DNA from: Bradyrhizobium sp. CCGUVB1N3
GTDB lineage: Bacteria; Pseudomonadota; Alphaproteobacteria; Rhizobiales; Xanthobacteraceae
Direction: 5' to 3'
NCBI RefSeq assembly: GCF_024199925.1
Contig: NZ_JANADR010000001.1
Location: 3,844,001-3,908,000, forward strand
DNA: 64,000 bases
In this document: piece after piece, positions 1 to 9,597 of the stretch
Layout of the letters: each line of letters begins with the position of its first letter
Position numbering within the stretch: the first letter of the stretch is position 1
Notes under the pieces: generated by a model
What the model saw: only the letters and a program-made list of their open reading frames with translations
The model's database searches: none
Told to the model about the DNA's origin: nothing
Made by a program: the position numbers and the translations under genes

Positions 1-2
1 GC

Positions 3-80
3 TTGGTAATTTTCATTACGCTGGCGGTCATTCTGATTTCGGAGCGCCTCGTCGGGATGAGCAAGATCATCGGAAAATGA
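3..80 (+). CDS. ABC transporter permease, C-terminal end (partial)
   Basis: The window opens inside a gene that ends with TGA at 78-80. The visible 25 residues are very hydrophobic (LVIFITLAVILISERLVG) and finish with a short basic tail, as the last membrane helix and cytoplasmic tail of a binding-protein-dependent permease do. The ATPase gene starts about 20 bases later on the same strand, so the two probably form one importer operon. Only the tail is visible, so the permease family is inferred from context. Confidence 0.6.
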   Translation: MVIFITLAVILISERLVGMSKIIGK

Positions 81-99
81 AGGGTTGGAGCTATCCGGC

Positions 100-1176
100 A
101 TGTCAAAAATAGACGTCTCGCTGAAAAGCATTCGAAAAGAATACGGCAGCCATGTTGTCGTTGAAGATTTTTCCATCGACATGTCGCATGGAGAGATCGT
201 TTGTCTGCTCGGACCATCCGGTTGCGGAAAGACAACCACTTTGCGAATGGTCGCCGGGTTTATTCAGCCGACCGCCGGCCGTATTTGCATCGGCGGCGCA
301 GACGTCACCGAAGCCCCTCCCTACAGGCGCAACACGGGCATGGTGTTTCAAGCTTACGCGCTCTTCCCGCACCGAACTGTGGAGCAGAATATCGCGTTCG
401 GCCTTGAGTGCAGGAAGCTGCCGACTGATGTAAGGCGGCAGCGAGTCGGAGAAATGCTCGAACTGATCGAGATGCCGCACCTTCGCCATCGGCTACCTAA
501 AGAGTTGTCGGGAGGCCAGCAGCAGCGAGTTGCCCTTGCGCGCGCTCTAGCGATTCAGCCGAATGTCTTGCTCCTCGACGAACCATTCTCGAATCTGGAC
601 GCGCAGTTGCGCGTGCGTCTTCGAGAGGAACTCCGCGAACTAATTAAGCGGGTGAACATAACGACATTGTTCGTGACGCACGATCAGGAGGAAGCGTTGT
701 CTATCGCAGATCGCGTGGTCGTTATGAACAAGGGTATCGTGGAGCAGGTCGGGCGCCCAAGTGAGATATACGAGTACCCCCAGACAGAATTTGTTGCGAG
801 TTTTATAGGAACGTGTTCGTCCCTAAAAGGGCGCTTGGACGGCAGCGGCCGCTTGCAGCTGAATGGAGACATCTGGCTACCGTGCGATGGTCCTGCGGGC
901 GAAGTGACAGCGATTATTCGGCCCGAGTTCGTTCGGCCCGCCGCCAATGGGGAAACAGGATTCGTGCTCGCGGGACGAGTCGTTGGATCGAGCTATCTGG
1001 GACACATGAGCAGAGTAATCGTCGACGTAGCAGGCGAGAAGCTCGTAATGGATGCTCGGTTTCCGAATGATTCTACACCGGCGTGCGGCCAGCCACTAAA
1101 TGTTGCCATCGATCCAAGCGGATTGCGGGTAATTGGCGGGTATAAAAGCCCTCAAATGGCGGAGCTCCGAAAGTGA
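100..1176 (+). CDS. ABC transporter ATP-binding protein, PotA/UgpC-like
   Basis: Cytoplasmic ATPase of a solute importer. Walker A GPSGCGKTT lies near residue 40, the Q-loop in VFQAYALFPH, the signature LSGGQQQRVALARAL near 137, Walker B VLLLDEPFSNLDA, and the H-loop VTHDQEEALSIADR. The last ~120 residues look like the TOBE/OB regulatory domain of the spermidine/putrescine and Fe(III) importer class. I chose ATG at 100 because GGAG lies at 87-90; a TTG at 85 is also in frame. It follows the permease tail. The racemase-like and creatinase-like genes downstream hint at an amino-acid-like or nitrogen-rich substrate, which is inference. Confidence 0.85.
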   Translation: MSKIDVSLKSIRKEYGSHVVVEDFSIDMSHGEIVCLLGPSGCGKTTTLRMVAGFIQPTAGRICIGGADVTEAPPYRRNTGMVFQAYALFPHRTVEQNIAFGLECRKLPTDVRRQRVGEMLELIEMPHLRHRLPKELSGGQQQRVALARALAIQPNVLLLDEPFSNLDAQLRVRLREELRELIKRVNITTLFVTHDQEEALSIADRVVVMNKGIVEQVGRPSEIYEYPQTEFVASFIGTCSSLKGRLDGSGRLQLNGDIWLPCDGPAGEVTAIIRPEFVRPAANGETGFVLAGRVVGSSYLGHMSRVIVDVAGEKLVMDARFPNDSTPACGQPLNVAIDPSGLRVIGGYKSPQMAELRK

Positions 1177-1244
1177 GATGTTTCGCCAAGCGCTTTTGAA
1201 CGCTCGAAATCCTGAATGACTGAAGATCTTCTGGAGCACCTGAA

Positions 1245-1937
1245 ATGACTGAAAAAGCCTTGGGCATCCTGATGCTCGAAAACTCAGCCGAGCTTCCCGG
1301 CTATATGGCAGATCCCCGAACGTTCCCCTTTCCGACTAAGCGGATTACGGTCCCGGGCGCAACGACGGAGAAGGTTGTTGCAGGTGACCCGTCGCTGAGA
1401 GACGCTTACGCCCAATGCGCTCGCCAGCTTGAGAGCGAAGGCGTCTCGGCCATCACCGCGAACTGCGGGTTCACCGCGCTATTCCAGGACGCGGTATCCG
1501 GGGCAGTTTCCGTACCTGTAGGTCTATCAAACCTCATGCTCGTCCCTCATGTCGCGAAGATGCTGCCGTCTGGGAAAAGGATCGGTCTCGTCACCTTCGA
1601 CTCGGGCAACCTGAAGGAGGATCATTTCAAGGCCGCAGGGTGGTCGTCAAAGGAAATTCCTGTTGCGATTGCCGGCATCGACGGCTCCGAATCGTGGCGC
1701 GAAATGATGGCGCCTATTCCCCTTCCAAAGATCCCCACCATGATCAGCGACGTGATGGCCGCTGTTAAATCGATCTTGGATTCACATCGTGATATTGGAG
1801 CATTGGTATTCGAATGCACCGGCTTTCCGGTTACTTCAGATGCCGTGCGCCGACAAACGGGATTGCCCGTGGCTGACATCCTCACACTTGCAGACATCCT
1901 GTTCGCGTTGGGTCCTCCTCGCAAATACAAGGATTAG
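1245..1937 (+). CDS. aspartate/glutamate racemase family protein
   Basis: This 230-residue protein has the length and two-cysteine layout of the Asp/Glu/hydantoin racemase superfamily. One catalytic cysteine is in ITANCGFTALF (about residue 80) and the other in VFECTGFPV (about 190). Members interconvert D/L amino acids or hydantoins without a cofactor, or act as maleate isomerases or arylmalonate decarboxylases; I cannot choose among these. It lies 68 bases after the ATPase gene and before a creatinase-like gene, so it may process an imported compound. Confidence 0.7.
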   Translation: MTEKALGILMLENSAELPGYMADPRTFPFPTKRITVPGATTEKVVAGDPSLRDAYAQCARQLESEGVSAITANCGFTALFQDAVSGAVSVPVGLSNLMLVPHVAKMLPSGKRIGLVTFDSGNLKEDHFKAAGWSSKEIPVAIAGIDGSESWREMMAPIPLPKIPTMISDVMAAVKSILDSHRDIGALVFECTGFPVTSDAVRRQTGLPVADILTLADILFALGPPRKYKD

Positions 1938-2189
1938 TTTCAGCTGTGCTTGGACAGCACCGGGCAAGGAGAGCAAACGAACCTCATCTCCAAAATATCG
2001 CGCTCTTGAGGCGCTCTTCAATTAGCGGATAAATCCATGCGCTGCCTGCGTTTGTGTGTCAGAGGTTCTGCACGCCTTGTGCTGGCCCGGAGAGCGGCCC
2101 ACGCTTAGAGCAACACACATCGAGACCAACTAAATCTGTGCTTAGCGCGCTCCAAAGCTCGCAAGTGACCTCACGAAAGGTGAATTCCA

Positions 2190-3311
2190 ATGTTGTTTCC
2201 GAGGGACGAATATGAAGCGCGAGTGGCGCGGGTACGCCAGCACATGGCTGCGCGTAACATCGATGTTCTGATTATTGATCAGAGCGAATTCCTCGTCTAT
2301 CTGACCGGCTTTCCGATCTCGGAAAACATGTACCGAGCCTGCCTTCTGCCCTGCGCGGGCGCTCCGACTATGATCCTGCGCGCCGTTGACCTTGGGCCGT
2401 TCAATGAAAGCTCGTGGGTGACGGAGTCCGTCGCCTTTGCCGATTGGGAAGACCCGATCCAGGTCCTTGCCGATACAATCGGTCGCCTTGGCTATGCTAG
2501 CGCGCGCGTGGGGATCGATGAGGAGTCCTATTGCATGCCACTGCGTCGCTTTAAGCAGCTCGCGGCTCGATTGACGGACGCAACTTTCGTGGATTTCTCC
2601 GGCGTCATGGCAACGCTCCGCGCGCGGAAAAGTGAAAGGGAAATCGCGGTGCTCAGGCGTGCCGCCAAAATCGGTGATCTCGGCATCGTAGCCGCGCTCA
2701 AGGTCGCTGGAGCCGGCAAGTCGGCGCGCGATGCGGCAGCCGCAGTCTACCAGGTCTTTATGCAGGAGGGTGCGGATGCCGCGCGTGCCGGCATTATCAC
2801 AGCGGGAGTCGGAAACGCGTTTCTTCATGGCGGACTGACTGACGGACCGTTCGCTAAGGGTGATATTCTGCATATGGAGCTATTGCCGTACATCGACGGC
2901 TATAGTGCCCGCCTGATGCGCTCCGCTGTGATTGGCGAGATTGAGCCTCGTCGGTTGGAGCTTGGCCAGCGCTTGATCGAAATACAGGACCGTCAGTTCG
3001 AGGCAATGAAGCCGGGAGCCAGCGCCGCTGACGTCGACGCCGTGGCGCGAAAGGCTATGCTCGCCGGCGGACTACGAGCCGATTATTCAAATATCACGGG
3101 CTATTCGCTCGGCTGCTATCCACTGCATACCCCGCGTACTAGTGACTTCTCGCGCATTTTTCTGCCTACGGCCGATTGGGCGCTGGAGCAGGGCATGGTG
3201 TTCCACATGTATGTATCCGCCGACGGCATAGCATTCAGCGAGACGGTGCTCGTCACGGAGACCGGGTATGAGCGTCTAACGCGTTCGCCGCGACAAGTGT
3301 TTCAAGTCTAA
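2190..3311 (+). CDS. M24-family creatinase/aminopeptidase-like protein without metal ligands
   Basis: A 373-residue pita-bread-fold protein with an N-terminal creatinase domain (VLIIDQSEFLVYLTGFP) and a C-terminal M24 domain. Aligned by eye to Xaa-Pro aminopeptidases, all five metal-binding positions appear substituted. The first Asp is Glu in HMELLPYIDGY, the second is Arg in GYSARLMRS, the His is Tyr in TGYSLG, and both Glu positions are lost in GMVFHMY and AFSETVLVTE. Creatinase is known to work without metal, so a C-N hydrolase role is more likely than a dipeptidase. It follows the racemase-like gene after a 252-base gap in which I see no gene. Confidence 0.7.
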   Translation: MLFPRDEYEARVARVRQHMAARNIDVLIIDQSEFLVYLTGFPISENMYRACLLPCAGAPTMILRAVDLGPFNESSWVTESVAFADWEDPIQVLADTIGRLGYASARVGIDEESYCMPLRRFKQLAARLTDATFVDFSGVMATLRARKSEREIAVLRRAAKIGDLGIVAALKVAGAGKSARDAAAAVYQVFMQEGADAARAGIITAGVGNAFLHGGLTDGPFAKGDILHMELLPYIDGYSARLMRSAVIGEIEPRRLELGQRLIEIQDRQFEAMKPGASAADVDAVARKAMLAGGLRADYSNITGYSLGCYPLHTPRTSDFSRIFLPTADWALEQGMVFHMYVSADGIAFSETVLVTETGYERLTRSPRQVFQV

Positions 3312-3892
3312 GCACTGCAAAGGCCCCCAAACGTGGCGAGAGGCAAGATGCTTCGGCAATCACGTGGTCACCCGATTTCATCGTGAGTGCACAGAGCTCG
3401 AACCTTGATCCACGGATCAAGAAGCGCGTGGTTCAGGTGGCAAATCATTCCGCCACATGGGCCATGCAACCTAGTTGAATCCCGCAATGGGTTCCCTTTT
3501 TACCGGAGTGATAGATCCCGTTTGGCAACGGGCGATGAGCCAACGTTGTCCTTATGCAAGCGGTTTGTGGATCGTCGGGGGTTCAAGGAACGCGACCGAA
3601 TGACCTAGCCCACGGGACGTCGTCAGTTGCCTCGTCCCGCAACTTCGACCGAGTGGAGTTCGACCAAATGGCGACTTTTAGCCAACTATCCGGTACGCAG
3701 CAGCAAGGCGAATTGATCGTCTCCGTCGGCGCCGTCGGCAATAGTGACTGGCGAACGAGTCTCATGCTCGAGAGTGAAGTCAATGGTCGCTTCAGAGCTG
3801 AAGCGAAGGAGGCGCTGAAGCCGCGCAAGCAAATAAAATGACCCGTTCTAGAAGAAACACGGTCACAGACAACTCGCCATAGAGTTTCAATC
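3312..3892. other. 581-bp intergenic stretch, no supported gene
   Basis: Short open frames occur on both strands but none has a convincing ribosome binding site, motif or family resemblance. The stretch separates the importer/creatinase-like genes from the LysR-tra block and may mark the left edge of the mobile region. The LysR promoter should lie in its last ~100 bases. Confidence 0.4.
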
Positions 3893-4810
3893 GTGCCTGT
3901 GGAATTTCGCGAGCTGCGCTGGGCGATCGCCGCGTCCCAGCACCGAAGCCTCCGCCAAGCGGCAGAGACGCTCAGGGTCAAGCAGTCGACGCTGAGTCGT
4001 TGCCTGCGCAATCTCGAACACAAGGTCGGCAGCACGCTGTTCGAGCGTACCAATGGCGGCACGCGACCAACCATCCAAGGTCTGGAATTCCTCGATGCCG
4101 CCGGGCGCATCGTGGGTGAGACGGAAGCCATAACGGCGCGCCTTAAGACCCACGCGAGTGGCGAGAGCGGCCGATTGATCATCGGCATCCATGCTTCCCT
4201 CTCGGCCGGCAATCTCCGGGCCACCCTCCTGGAGCACCGGCATCGCTTCCCCGATGTTGATCCACATCTGGTCGACGGAACGAGAGACCAACTGATCTCC
4301 GATCTCGTCAATTCCGCCATTGATATCGCGTTCGTGGCCGAGCCCAATCCGAGATGGAGCGACAAGACATTATTGGTTTGGAGCGAACGTGTCGTCGTCG
4401 CTCTTCCCGAACAGCACCCGCTGACAGCCCGCAACCTGGTTCATTGGGGCGAACTGCGGCAGGAAACGCTATTGTTGTCACAGCACGGCCCTGGCCCAGA
4501 ATTCCACAAACTGCTCATCAACAAGTTGGGGGCTTCCGATCCGTGCCCTGTGCTTCGTCATGATGTGTCGCTCGATCGGCTCCTCACCCTGGTCGGCGCC
4601 GGCTGGGGGATGCTGCTGGCCTTGGAAGGTGCGACCGGCGCGACCTATCCGGGTGTCACCTTCCGCGAGGTGCACGACACCGAGGGACCGACGCGGCTGA
4701 GCTTCCGCGCTTACTGGCGTCAAGCCAACGGCAATCCATCGCTGCGTCCGTTCCTCGACCTGCTTCGCGAGCGTTATCCGGATCTTTCCGCTGACCCAGG
4801 TAGGGGCTGA
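3893..4810 (+). CDS. LysR family transcriptional regulator
   Basis: This 305-residue LysR regulator has an N-terminal winged helix (FRELRWAIAASQHRSLRQAA, then TLSRCLRNLEHKVG and LFERTNGG) and a C-terminal periplasmic-binding-like effector domain (RLIIGIHASLSAGNLRATLL). The start used is GTG at 3893. It precedes the traD-traC/traA block, a position where LysR genes are often met in rhizobial mobile elements, so it may belong to that element rather than to the importer genes on its left. No ligand can be named. Confidence 0.85.
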   Translation: MPVEFRELRWAIAASQHRSLRQAAETLRVKQSTLSRCLRNLEHKVGSTLFERTNGGTRPTIQGLEFLDAAGRIVGETEAITARLKTHASGESGRLIIGIHASLSAGNLRATLLEHRHRFPDVDPHLVDGTRDQLISDLVNSAIDIAFVAEPNPRWSDKTLLVWSERVVVALPEQHPLTARNLVHWGELRQETLLLSQHGPGPEFHKLLINKLGASDPCPVLRHDVSLDRLLTLVGAGWGMLLALEGATGATYPGVTFREVHDTEGPTRLSFRAYWRQANGNPSLRPFLDLLRERYPDLSADPGRG

Positions 4811-5286
4811 GCCGCATTGCGCCGTACCTTTGCAAACGCTCGGTCGGATGCCATAAAATGCTCGATCATCGGCGCGATCAATTTTGCGGGCTCGGTCGGC
4901 GTCGTCGTGCCTGAGCTGCGCGTCAAAATCTCGGTATTGCGCGAGTTTCTCAGTGTGGCGGCTAGGCTGAAACGGCGAACGAAGACGTTGCCTCCATCAT
5001 TATCGGTTGACGGACCGACATAGCCGCGGTGTCGCATAGAATGGCGCCGCAGCTTGCTGTCATACCTCGCAGTCTCGGCAGGCTGAACCTTGGCTGTCGC
5101 CGAAGCTGGCAACGGCTCGATCGTGCGTTGGGTCGGCATTCTCGGGCCTATTCTAGGAAATCCGGATGAGGGATTCACGTGGTCACGGATCGCGCGTTCC
5201 CTCTACTGCGGGCTTCCAGCGCCATCGCATGATCAGCGTCGGCCCGGGGGCACTTAGTTGCTCGGCTGGCATGCGATTGTTGAGCA
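4811..5286. other. 476-bp stretch where traG would be expected; no supported gene
   Basis: Downstream of traD on the minus strand, Ti-type operons continue with traG, the coupling protein of about 600 residues. Here the frames stay short and none shows a Walker motif or membrane segments of a coupling protein. One minus frame of 134 codons (4774-5178) has no family resemblance and overlaps the LysR end. Confidence 0.4.
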
Positions 5287-5550
5287 TCAACGACCTGCTG
5301 GAACAGTTCGATCTGTTCTCTTGGGTGTCGCCGGGTCCGCCTCGAACGCCTGCTTCCCCTTTGCCGCCCATAGCTCGCGCGCCCGTTCGCCCCGATCGCT
5401 TTGGAGTTTGTCGGCCATCCAGATGAGCGCGCCATAGATCATGGCGCGATCGTCGCCGGTCAGGTCCACAATACCGGCTTTGACGACGAGACCACCCAGC
5501 TCGATCAAGTGTCGCGTACGCTTGCGGCGCTCGACCTGCCAGGTGCGCAT
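5287..5550 (-). CDS. traD: conjugal transfer protein TraD (Ti type)
   Basis: A small cytoplasmic protein (87 residues) of the TraD family that sits with TraC beside the transfer origin in Ti-type systems and is thought to be an accessory relaxosome protein. The central stretch IELGGLVVKAGI followed by DRAMIYGAL is the family hallmark. The first ATG at 5550 falls two bases past the traC stop, so translation is probably coupled. Further upstream the same frame overlaps traC, so I rejected longer versions. Confidence 0.8.
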   Translation of the reverse strand: MRTWQVERRKRTRHLIELGGLVVKAGIVDLTGDDRAMIYGALIWMADKLQSDRGERARELWAAKGKQAFEADPATPKRTDRTVPAGR

Positions 5551-5551
5551 A

Positions 5552-5878
5552 TCATGCCGTGCCCGTGCCGCCTGAAGCCGGTTGTGCGCCGCGCAGTTGC
5601 GTTGGAGCGCCGCCAGTGCCGTGGTCAGGCGCAGATGCAGTTCGCCGCGACCGGCCCTGAAAGAACGCGGCCCCACGCTTCGCCCATGCCTCCCGTTTTG
5701 CGGCGTCCTTCGTCTCGGCCAATACTATCAGCGCGCCGGCCAGTTCATCGGCGCCGAGGCCATCTGCCCCGGTGGCGATGACCAGTTCGCCGAGCTGTTG
5801 CACCTTGCGGCCCTTGAGGTCGCGCGCCTTATCTTCGAGCGCCTTCAGTTCGGCATCAAAGTCACGTGGCTTACGCAT
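5552..5878 (-). CDS. traC: conjugal transfer protein TraC (Ti type)
   Basis: A 108-residue charged, helical protein of the TraC family, an oriT-binding accessory factor. It begins MRKPRDFDAELKALEDKA and contains KVQQLGELVIATGADGL, the typical LGELV/TGA segment. It is transcribed away from traA with oriT in the 171-base gap between them, exactly the arrangement of rhizobial Ti/Sym plasmids. traD follows directly. The C-terminal 30 residues are low in complexity. Confidence 0.8.
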   Translation of the reverse strand: MRKPRDFDAELKALEDKARDLKGRKVQQLGELVIATGADGLGADELAGALIVLAETKDAAKREAWAKRGAAFFQGRSRRTASAPDHGTGGAPTQLRGAQPASGGTGTA

Positions 5879-5984
5879 GGTCGTCTCCGTCAGTGGTGAT
5901 GGAGAAATGATAGTCTAGCGCTGCGTCGAACGCCGCAATGTTGTCGAGACTGCCTGAGACGGGGTAGTCCCGCCCGAGAATTTT

Positions 5985-6025
5985 TCGAGGGAGGGCGCGC
6001 TTATACGTCGTTCCGACGTGCGCTT
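5985..6025. other. oriT: origin of transfer (oriT), Ti-plasmid type
   Basis: Between divergent traC and traA, the sequence at 5993-6012 (gggcgcgcttatacgtcg core) closely resembles the nick region I know from Ti-plasmid and RSF1010-type origins (GGGCGCAATTATACGTCG). Directly after it, ACGTCG-TTC-CGACGT (6005-6019) is a perfect 6-bp inverted repeat of the kind that flanks the nick. Position, core and repeat agree; the exact nicked bond is not provable here. Confidence 0.75.
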
Positions 6026-6049
6026 CGCTGTGCCACTGATCCGATCGCG

Positions 6050-9000
6050 ATGGCGATCTATCATCTTCACGTCAAGGTCATTGGACGCAAGTCTGGCTCC
6101 AGCGCGGTGGCGTCGGCCGCCTACCGCTCGGGCTCGCGGCTGCGCGATGAGCGGCTTGATCGCAGCCACGATTTCTCCGGCAAGCGCGGCGTCGTCCATT
6201 CCGAAGTGATGTTGCCAGAGAATGCGCCGGAGGCATGGAGCGACCGCGAACGACTTTGGAACGATGTTGAGACGTTCGAGGTCCGCAAGGATGCCCAGCT
6301 TGCTCGCGAGGTCGAATTTGCCCTTCCCCGCGAGATGACACAGGCACAGGCCATCGAACTGGCCCGCGACTTCGTTCGGGGTGAATTCGTCGATCGGGGC
6401 ATGATCGCCGATCTCAATGTGCATTGGGATATGGCCGAGGACGGCATGCCCAAACCTCACGCCCATGTCATGCTGACCATGCGCGCGGTGGACGAGAACG
6501 GTTTTGGCCAGAAGGTACGGGAGTGGAACCGCACCGAGGTGGTCGAGCGCTGGCGCGAACGCTGGGCGGAGATCGCCAATGAGCGGCTGGCCGAACTCGA
6601 CATCGACGCGCGGATCGACCATCGCAGCCTCGAAGCACAGGGGCTCGCGCTTGAACCGCAAAGCCAGATCGGTGCGCCCGCCAAGCGTATTGAGAATCGG
6701 GGCATCGGGGGCGAAGCGACCGAGGCCGACCGCGCTGAGATGCACCGCGAGATCGCGCGCGGCAACGGCGAGCGGATTATCGCTGATCCTTCGGTCGCAT
6801 TGGACGCCATCACGCATCAGCAATCGACCTTCACGCGGCGCGACATGGCGATGTTCGTGCACCGGCACAGCGACGGGATCGACCAGTTCAACGAGGTCAT
6901 GGGCGCGATGCGTAGCGCGCCAAATCTGGTCGAACTCGGCAGGGACGCTCGGGGCGAGGATCGCTTCACCACCCGCGAGATGATTGAGGTTGAACAGCGC
7001 CTGCACCGTGCCGCTAAACTGATGGTGGAACGGGAACGCCATGAGGTGCGTAACGCGGACCGGGAAGCGGCGCTGGCGGTTGCGGAACGGCGCGGTCTTC
7101 TCCTGTCGGGCGAGCAGGTCGACGCGCTCGCGCATGTCACGGACGGGCACGATTTAGGTGTCGTAGTCGGCCATGCAGGGACCGGCAAGAGCGCGATGCT
7201 GGGCGTGGCGCGGGAGGCCTGGGAAGCGGCAGGCTATGAGGTCCGGGGCGTGGCGCTGTCCGGCATCGCGGCGGAAAATCTGGAAAGCGGATCGGGCATC
7301 GCGTCACGCACCATTGCCAGCATGGAGCATGGCTGGCAACAGGGCCGCGACCTACTCACGACCCGCGATGTGCTGGTGATCGACGAGGCGGGCATGGTGG
7401 GCACGCGCCAGTTGGAACGCGTGCTATCCCATGCTGCCGAATCCGGCGCAAAGGTCGTGCTGGTTGGCGATCCCCAGCAGTTGCAAGCAATAGAAGCAGG
7501 CGCGGCGTTCCGGTCGATCCATGAGCGTCACGGCGGGGTAGAAATCGGCGAGGTGCGCCGTCAGCGGGAGGACTGGCAGCGCGACGCCACGCGCGATCTG
7601 GCGACCGGCAGAACCGGCGATGCGCTTGAGGCCTACCGCTCCCGCGGCATGGTGCATGAAGCCCAAACCCGTGAGCAGGCGCGCGGCGATCTGATCGAAC
7701 ACTGGGATCGCGATCGGCAGGCAGCACCGGAGCGCAGCCGGATCATTCTCACCCACACCAACGACGAGGTCCGCGCTCTTAACGAGGGGGCGCGCGAGCG
7801 GATGCGGGCTGCTGGCGACCTGGGTGATGACGTGCGCCTGACGGTCGAACGCGGCGCGCGCCAGTTCGCCGACGGCGACCGCATCATGTTCCTGCAGAAC
7901 GAGCGCGGGCTCGGCGTGAAGAACGGTACGCTCGGGACCGTCGAGCGGGTTAGCGCGCAATCCATGACCGTACAGACCGACGATGGCCGATCCGTGCAGT
8001 TCGACTTCAAGGACTACAACAAGATTGACCACGGCTATGCCGCGACCATCCACAAGGCGCAGGGCATGACGGTGGACCGCACCCATGTGCTGGCGACGCC
8101 GGGCATGGACGCCCATGGCAGCTATGTCGCTCTGTCGCGGCACCGCGACGGCATGGACCTGCATTATGGCCGCGACGATTTTGCCGGTCTGGACCGGCTC
8201 ACCCGCACCCTGTCGCGCGATCGCGCGAAGGATATGGCCTCGGACTATGAGCGTGCCGATCCGGCCCAGTGCTACGCCGAGCGGCGTGGCATCACGTTCC
8301 GCGAGCGCGTTGCCGAAATCGTGCGCAAGGTCGTGCCGGAGAAGGTGCGCAACATGTTCGATGGCCTGCGCCCGTCTGCTGATGCCGTGCCTGGTTTGGA
8401 CGACGCGCGGAGACCGGAACGGGAAGCGCCGGAAAGGGAAAGGAGCGATGCGGGGGCCGAGCGGCGCGAAACCGAAGCGCCGGAAAGGAAGGTGGCGGAA
8501 GATCCGGAAAAGGAATTGCGTCGGGTGCGCACACGGGCGCTGGTGCGCCATGCCCGCGCCGTGGATGCGATCTTCGAGGCGCAGGAAATGGGCGGCAAGG
8601 CAAGTCCCGAGCAGGTGAAAGAACTACAGGAGGCCCGCAAGGTCTTCGAGGACGTGCGGCCCCACGGCTCGCACGATGCCGAAGCCGCCTACAAGAAGAA
8701 CCCGGAGCTCGCCAGCGAGGCAGCATCGGGCCGGATCAACCGCGCCATCCGCGCGCTCCAGCTCGAGACCGAACTGCGCATCAATCCGAGCCGCCGCGCC
8801 GACCGTTTCGTCGAACGCTGGCAGGAGCTCGGCCACACCAGCCAGCACCAGTATCAGGTTGGCGACATGTCCGGCTACAAATCCACGCGGGCCGCGATGG
8901 GCGATATGGCGAAAAGCCTCGAACGCGATCCGCAACTGGAATCCATCCTCGCAAACCGCAAGCGCGAACTTGGCATCAGCATCGATTTCGACTCAGGCCG

Positions 9001-9070
9001 CAGCCTCGGTCGAGAATTGGCCTTCATCCACGGCATCGACCTTGGCAGAGGGCGAGGCATCGGAATTTGA
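6050..9070 (+). CDS. traA: Ti-type conjugative relaxase-helicase TraA
   Basis: A 1006-residue protein that nicks oriT and unwinds the transferred strand. The N-terminal MobA/MobL relaxase domain (MAIYHLHVKVIGRKSGSSAV, then SAAYRSGSRL) carries the histidine cluster in HVMLTMR near 135. A RecD-like helicase follows, with Walker A VVGHAGTGKSAM near 375, Walker B VLVIDEAGMVG near 440, GDPQQLQAIEAG, and the C-terminal GYAATIHKAQGMTVDR. The length is close to that of Ti TraA (about 1100). The C-terminal ~200 residues are highly charged. It is intact, unlike the recombinase remnant downstream. Confidence 0.92.
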   Translation: MAIYHLHVKVIGRKSGSSAVASAAYRSGSRLRDERLDRSHDFSGKRGVVHSEVMLPENAPEAWSDRERLWNDVETFEVRKDAQLAREVEFALPREMTQAQAIELARDFVRGEFVDRGMIADLNVHWDMAEDGMPKPHAHVMLTMRAVDENGFGQKVREWNRTEVVERWRERWAEIANERLAELDIDARIDHRSLEAQGLALEPQSQIGAPAKRIENRGIGGEATEADRAEMHREIARGNGERIIADPSVALDAITHQQSTFTRRDMAMFVHRHSDGIDQFNEVMGAMRSAPNLVELGRDARGEDRFTTREMIEVEQRLHRAAKLMVERERHEVRNADREAALAVAERRGLLLSGEQVDALAHVTDGHDLGVVVGHAGTGKSAMLGVAREAWEAAGYEVRGVALSGIAAENLESGSGIASRTIASMEHGWQQGRDLLTTRDVLVIDEAGMVGTRQLERVLSHAAESGAKVVLVGDPQQLQAIEAGAAFRSIHERHGGVEIGEVRRQREDWQRDATRDLATGRTGDALEAYRSRGMVHEAQTREQARGDLIEHWDRDRQAAPERSRIILTHTNDEVRALNEGARERMRAAGDLGDDVRLTVERGARQFADGDRIMFLQNERGLGVKNGTLGTVERVSAQSMTVQTDDGRSVQFDFKDYNKIDHGYAATIHKAQGMTVDRTHVLATPGMDAHGSYVALSRHRDGMDLHYGRDDFAGLDRLTRTLSRDRAKDMASDYERADPAQCYAERRGITFRERVAEIVRKVVPEKVRNMFDGLRPSADAVPGLDDARRPEREAPERERSDAGAERRETEAPERKVAEDPEKELRRVRTRALVRHARAVDAIFEAQEMGGKASPEQVKELQEARKVFEDVRPHGSHDAEAAYKKNPELASEAASGRINRAIRALQLETELRINPSRRADRFVERWQELGHTSQHQYQVGDMSGYKSTRAAMGDMAKSLERDPQLESILANRKRELGISIDFDSGRSLGRELAFIHGIDLGRGRGIGI

Positions 9071-9200
9071 CTATCCTATTTTTTTCCGCCGTCTGTGCGC
9101 CACGCTACGACGACGCGAAAAAGGATCTTGCGCGCGCGTCACGGTTTGCTCTTTCTGGATCAGGAGCGGTCAGAAACAGCCAGCAGGAGGCAGCGCGGCC

Positions 9201-9416
9201 ATGCGAGAACCGGACCGTATCGTTCGCCTGAAGACCGTCCTTTCCCGGACCGGATTGTCCCGGTCCACCATCTACCGCAAGATCGCCGAGGGCACGTTCC
9301 CGGCTCAGCTCAAAATCAGCACCAACGGGACCGGCTGGCATGAATCCGACATCAACCGCTGGATCGCCGATCCCGTCTCGTGGCGTCCGAAACGCGAGTT
9401 CGATGAGGTCCGGTGA
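9201..9416 (+). CDS. AlpA family phage-type regulator
   Basis: A 71-residue winged-helix protein of the AlpA/excisionase type: IVRLKTVLSRTGLSRSTIYR, then GTFPAQLKIS, then WHESDINRWIADP. Such proteins activate integrase genes or act as excisionases of integrative elements. The ATG at 9201 is preceded by AGGAGG at 9185-9190. The 131 bases after traA hold no gene. Downstream of it lies a dead serine recombinase, which it may once have controlled. Confidence 0.85.
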   Translation: MREPDRIVRLKTVLSRTGLSRSTIYRKIAEGTFPAQLKISTNGTGWHESDINRWIADPVSWRPKREFDEVR

Positions 9417-9597
9417 GGTCGGCGGTTGCCTCCCTTCGGCCATACCGTCCGGCGGCATGTCCTTTTGCTGCTGACGGCAGTGAACCGGACCGGCCTCAGG
9501 CCGTAAAGGCTGGCGCTGTCGCGCCCCCGCTTCGCGGCTTCGGCCTTGACGGCCTGACGCCGCCCCGGTTTGGGGCTCTCCAAGCAGTCAGCGCAGA

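Noticed and set aside
5915..8551. Long minus-strand frames opposite traA
   Set aside because: traA carries relaxase and helicase motifs throughout; the antisense frames have none.
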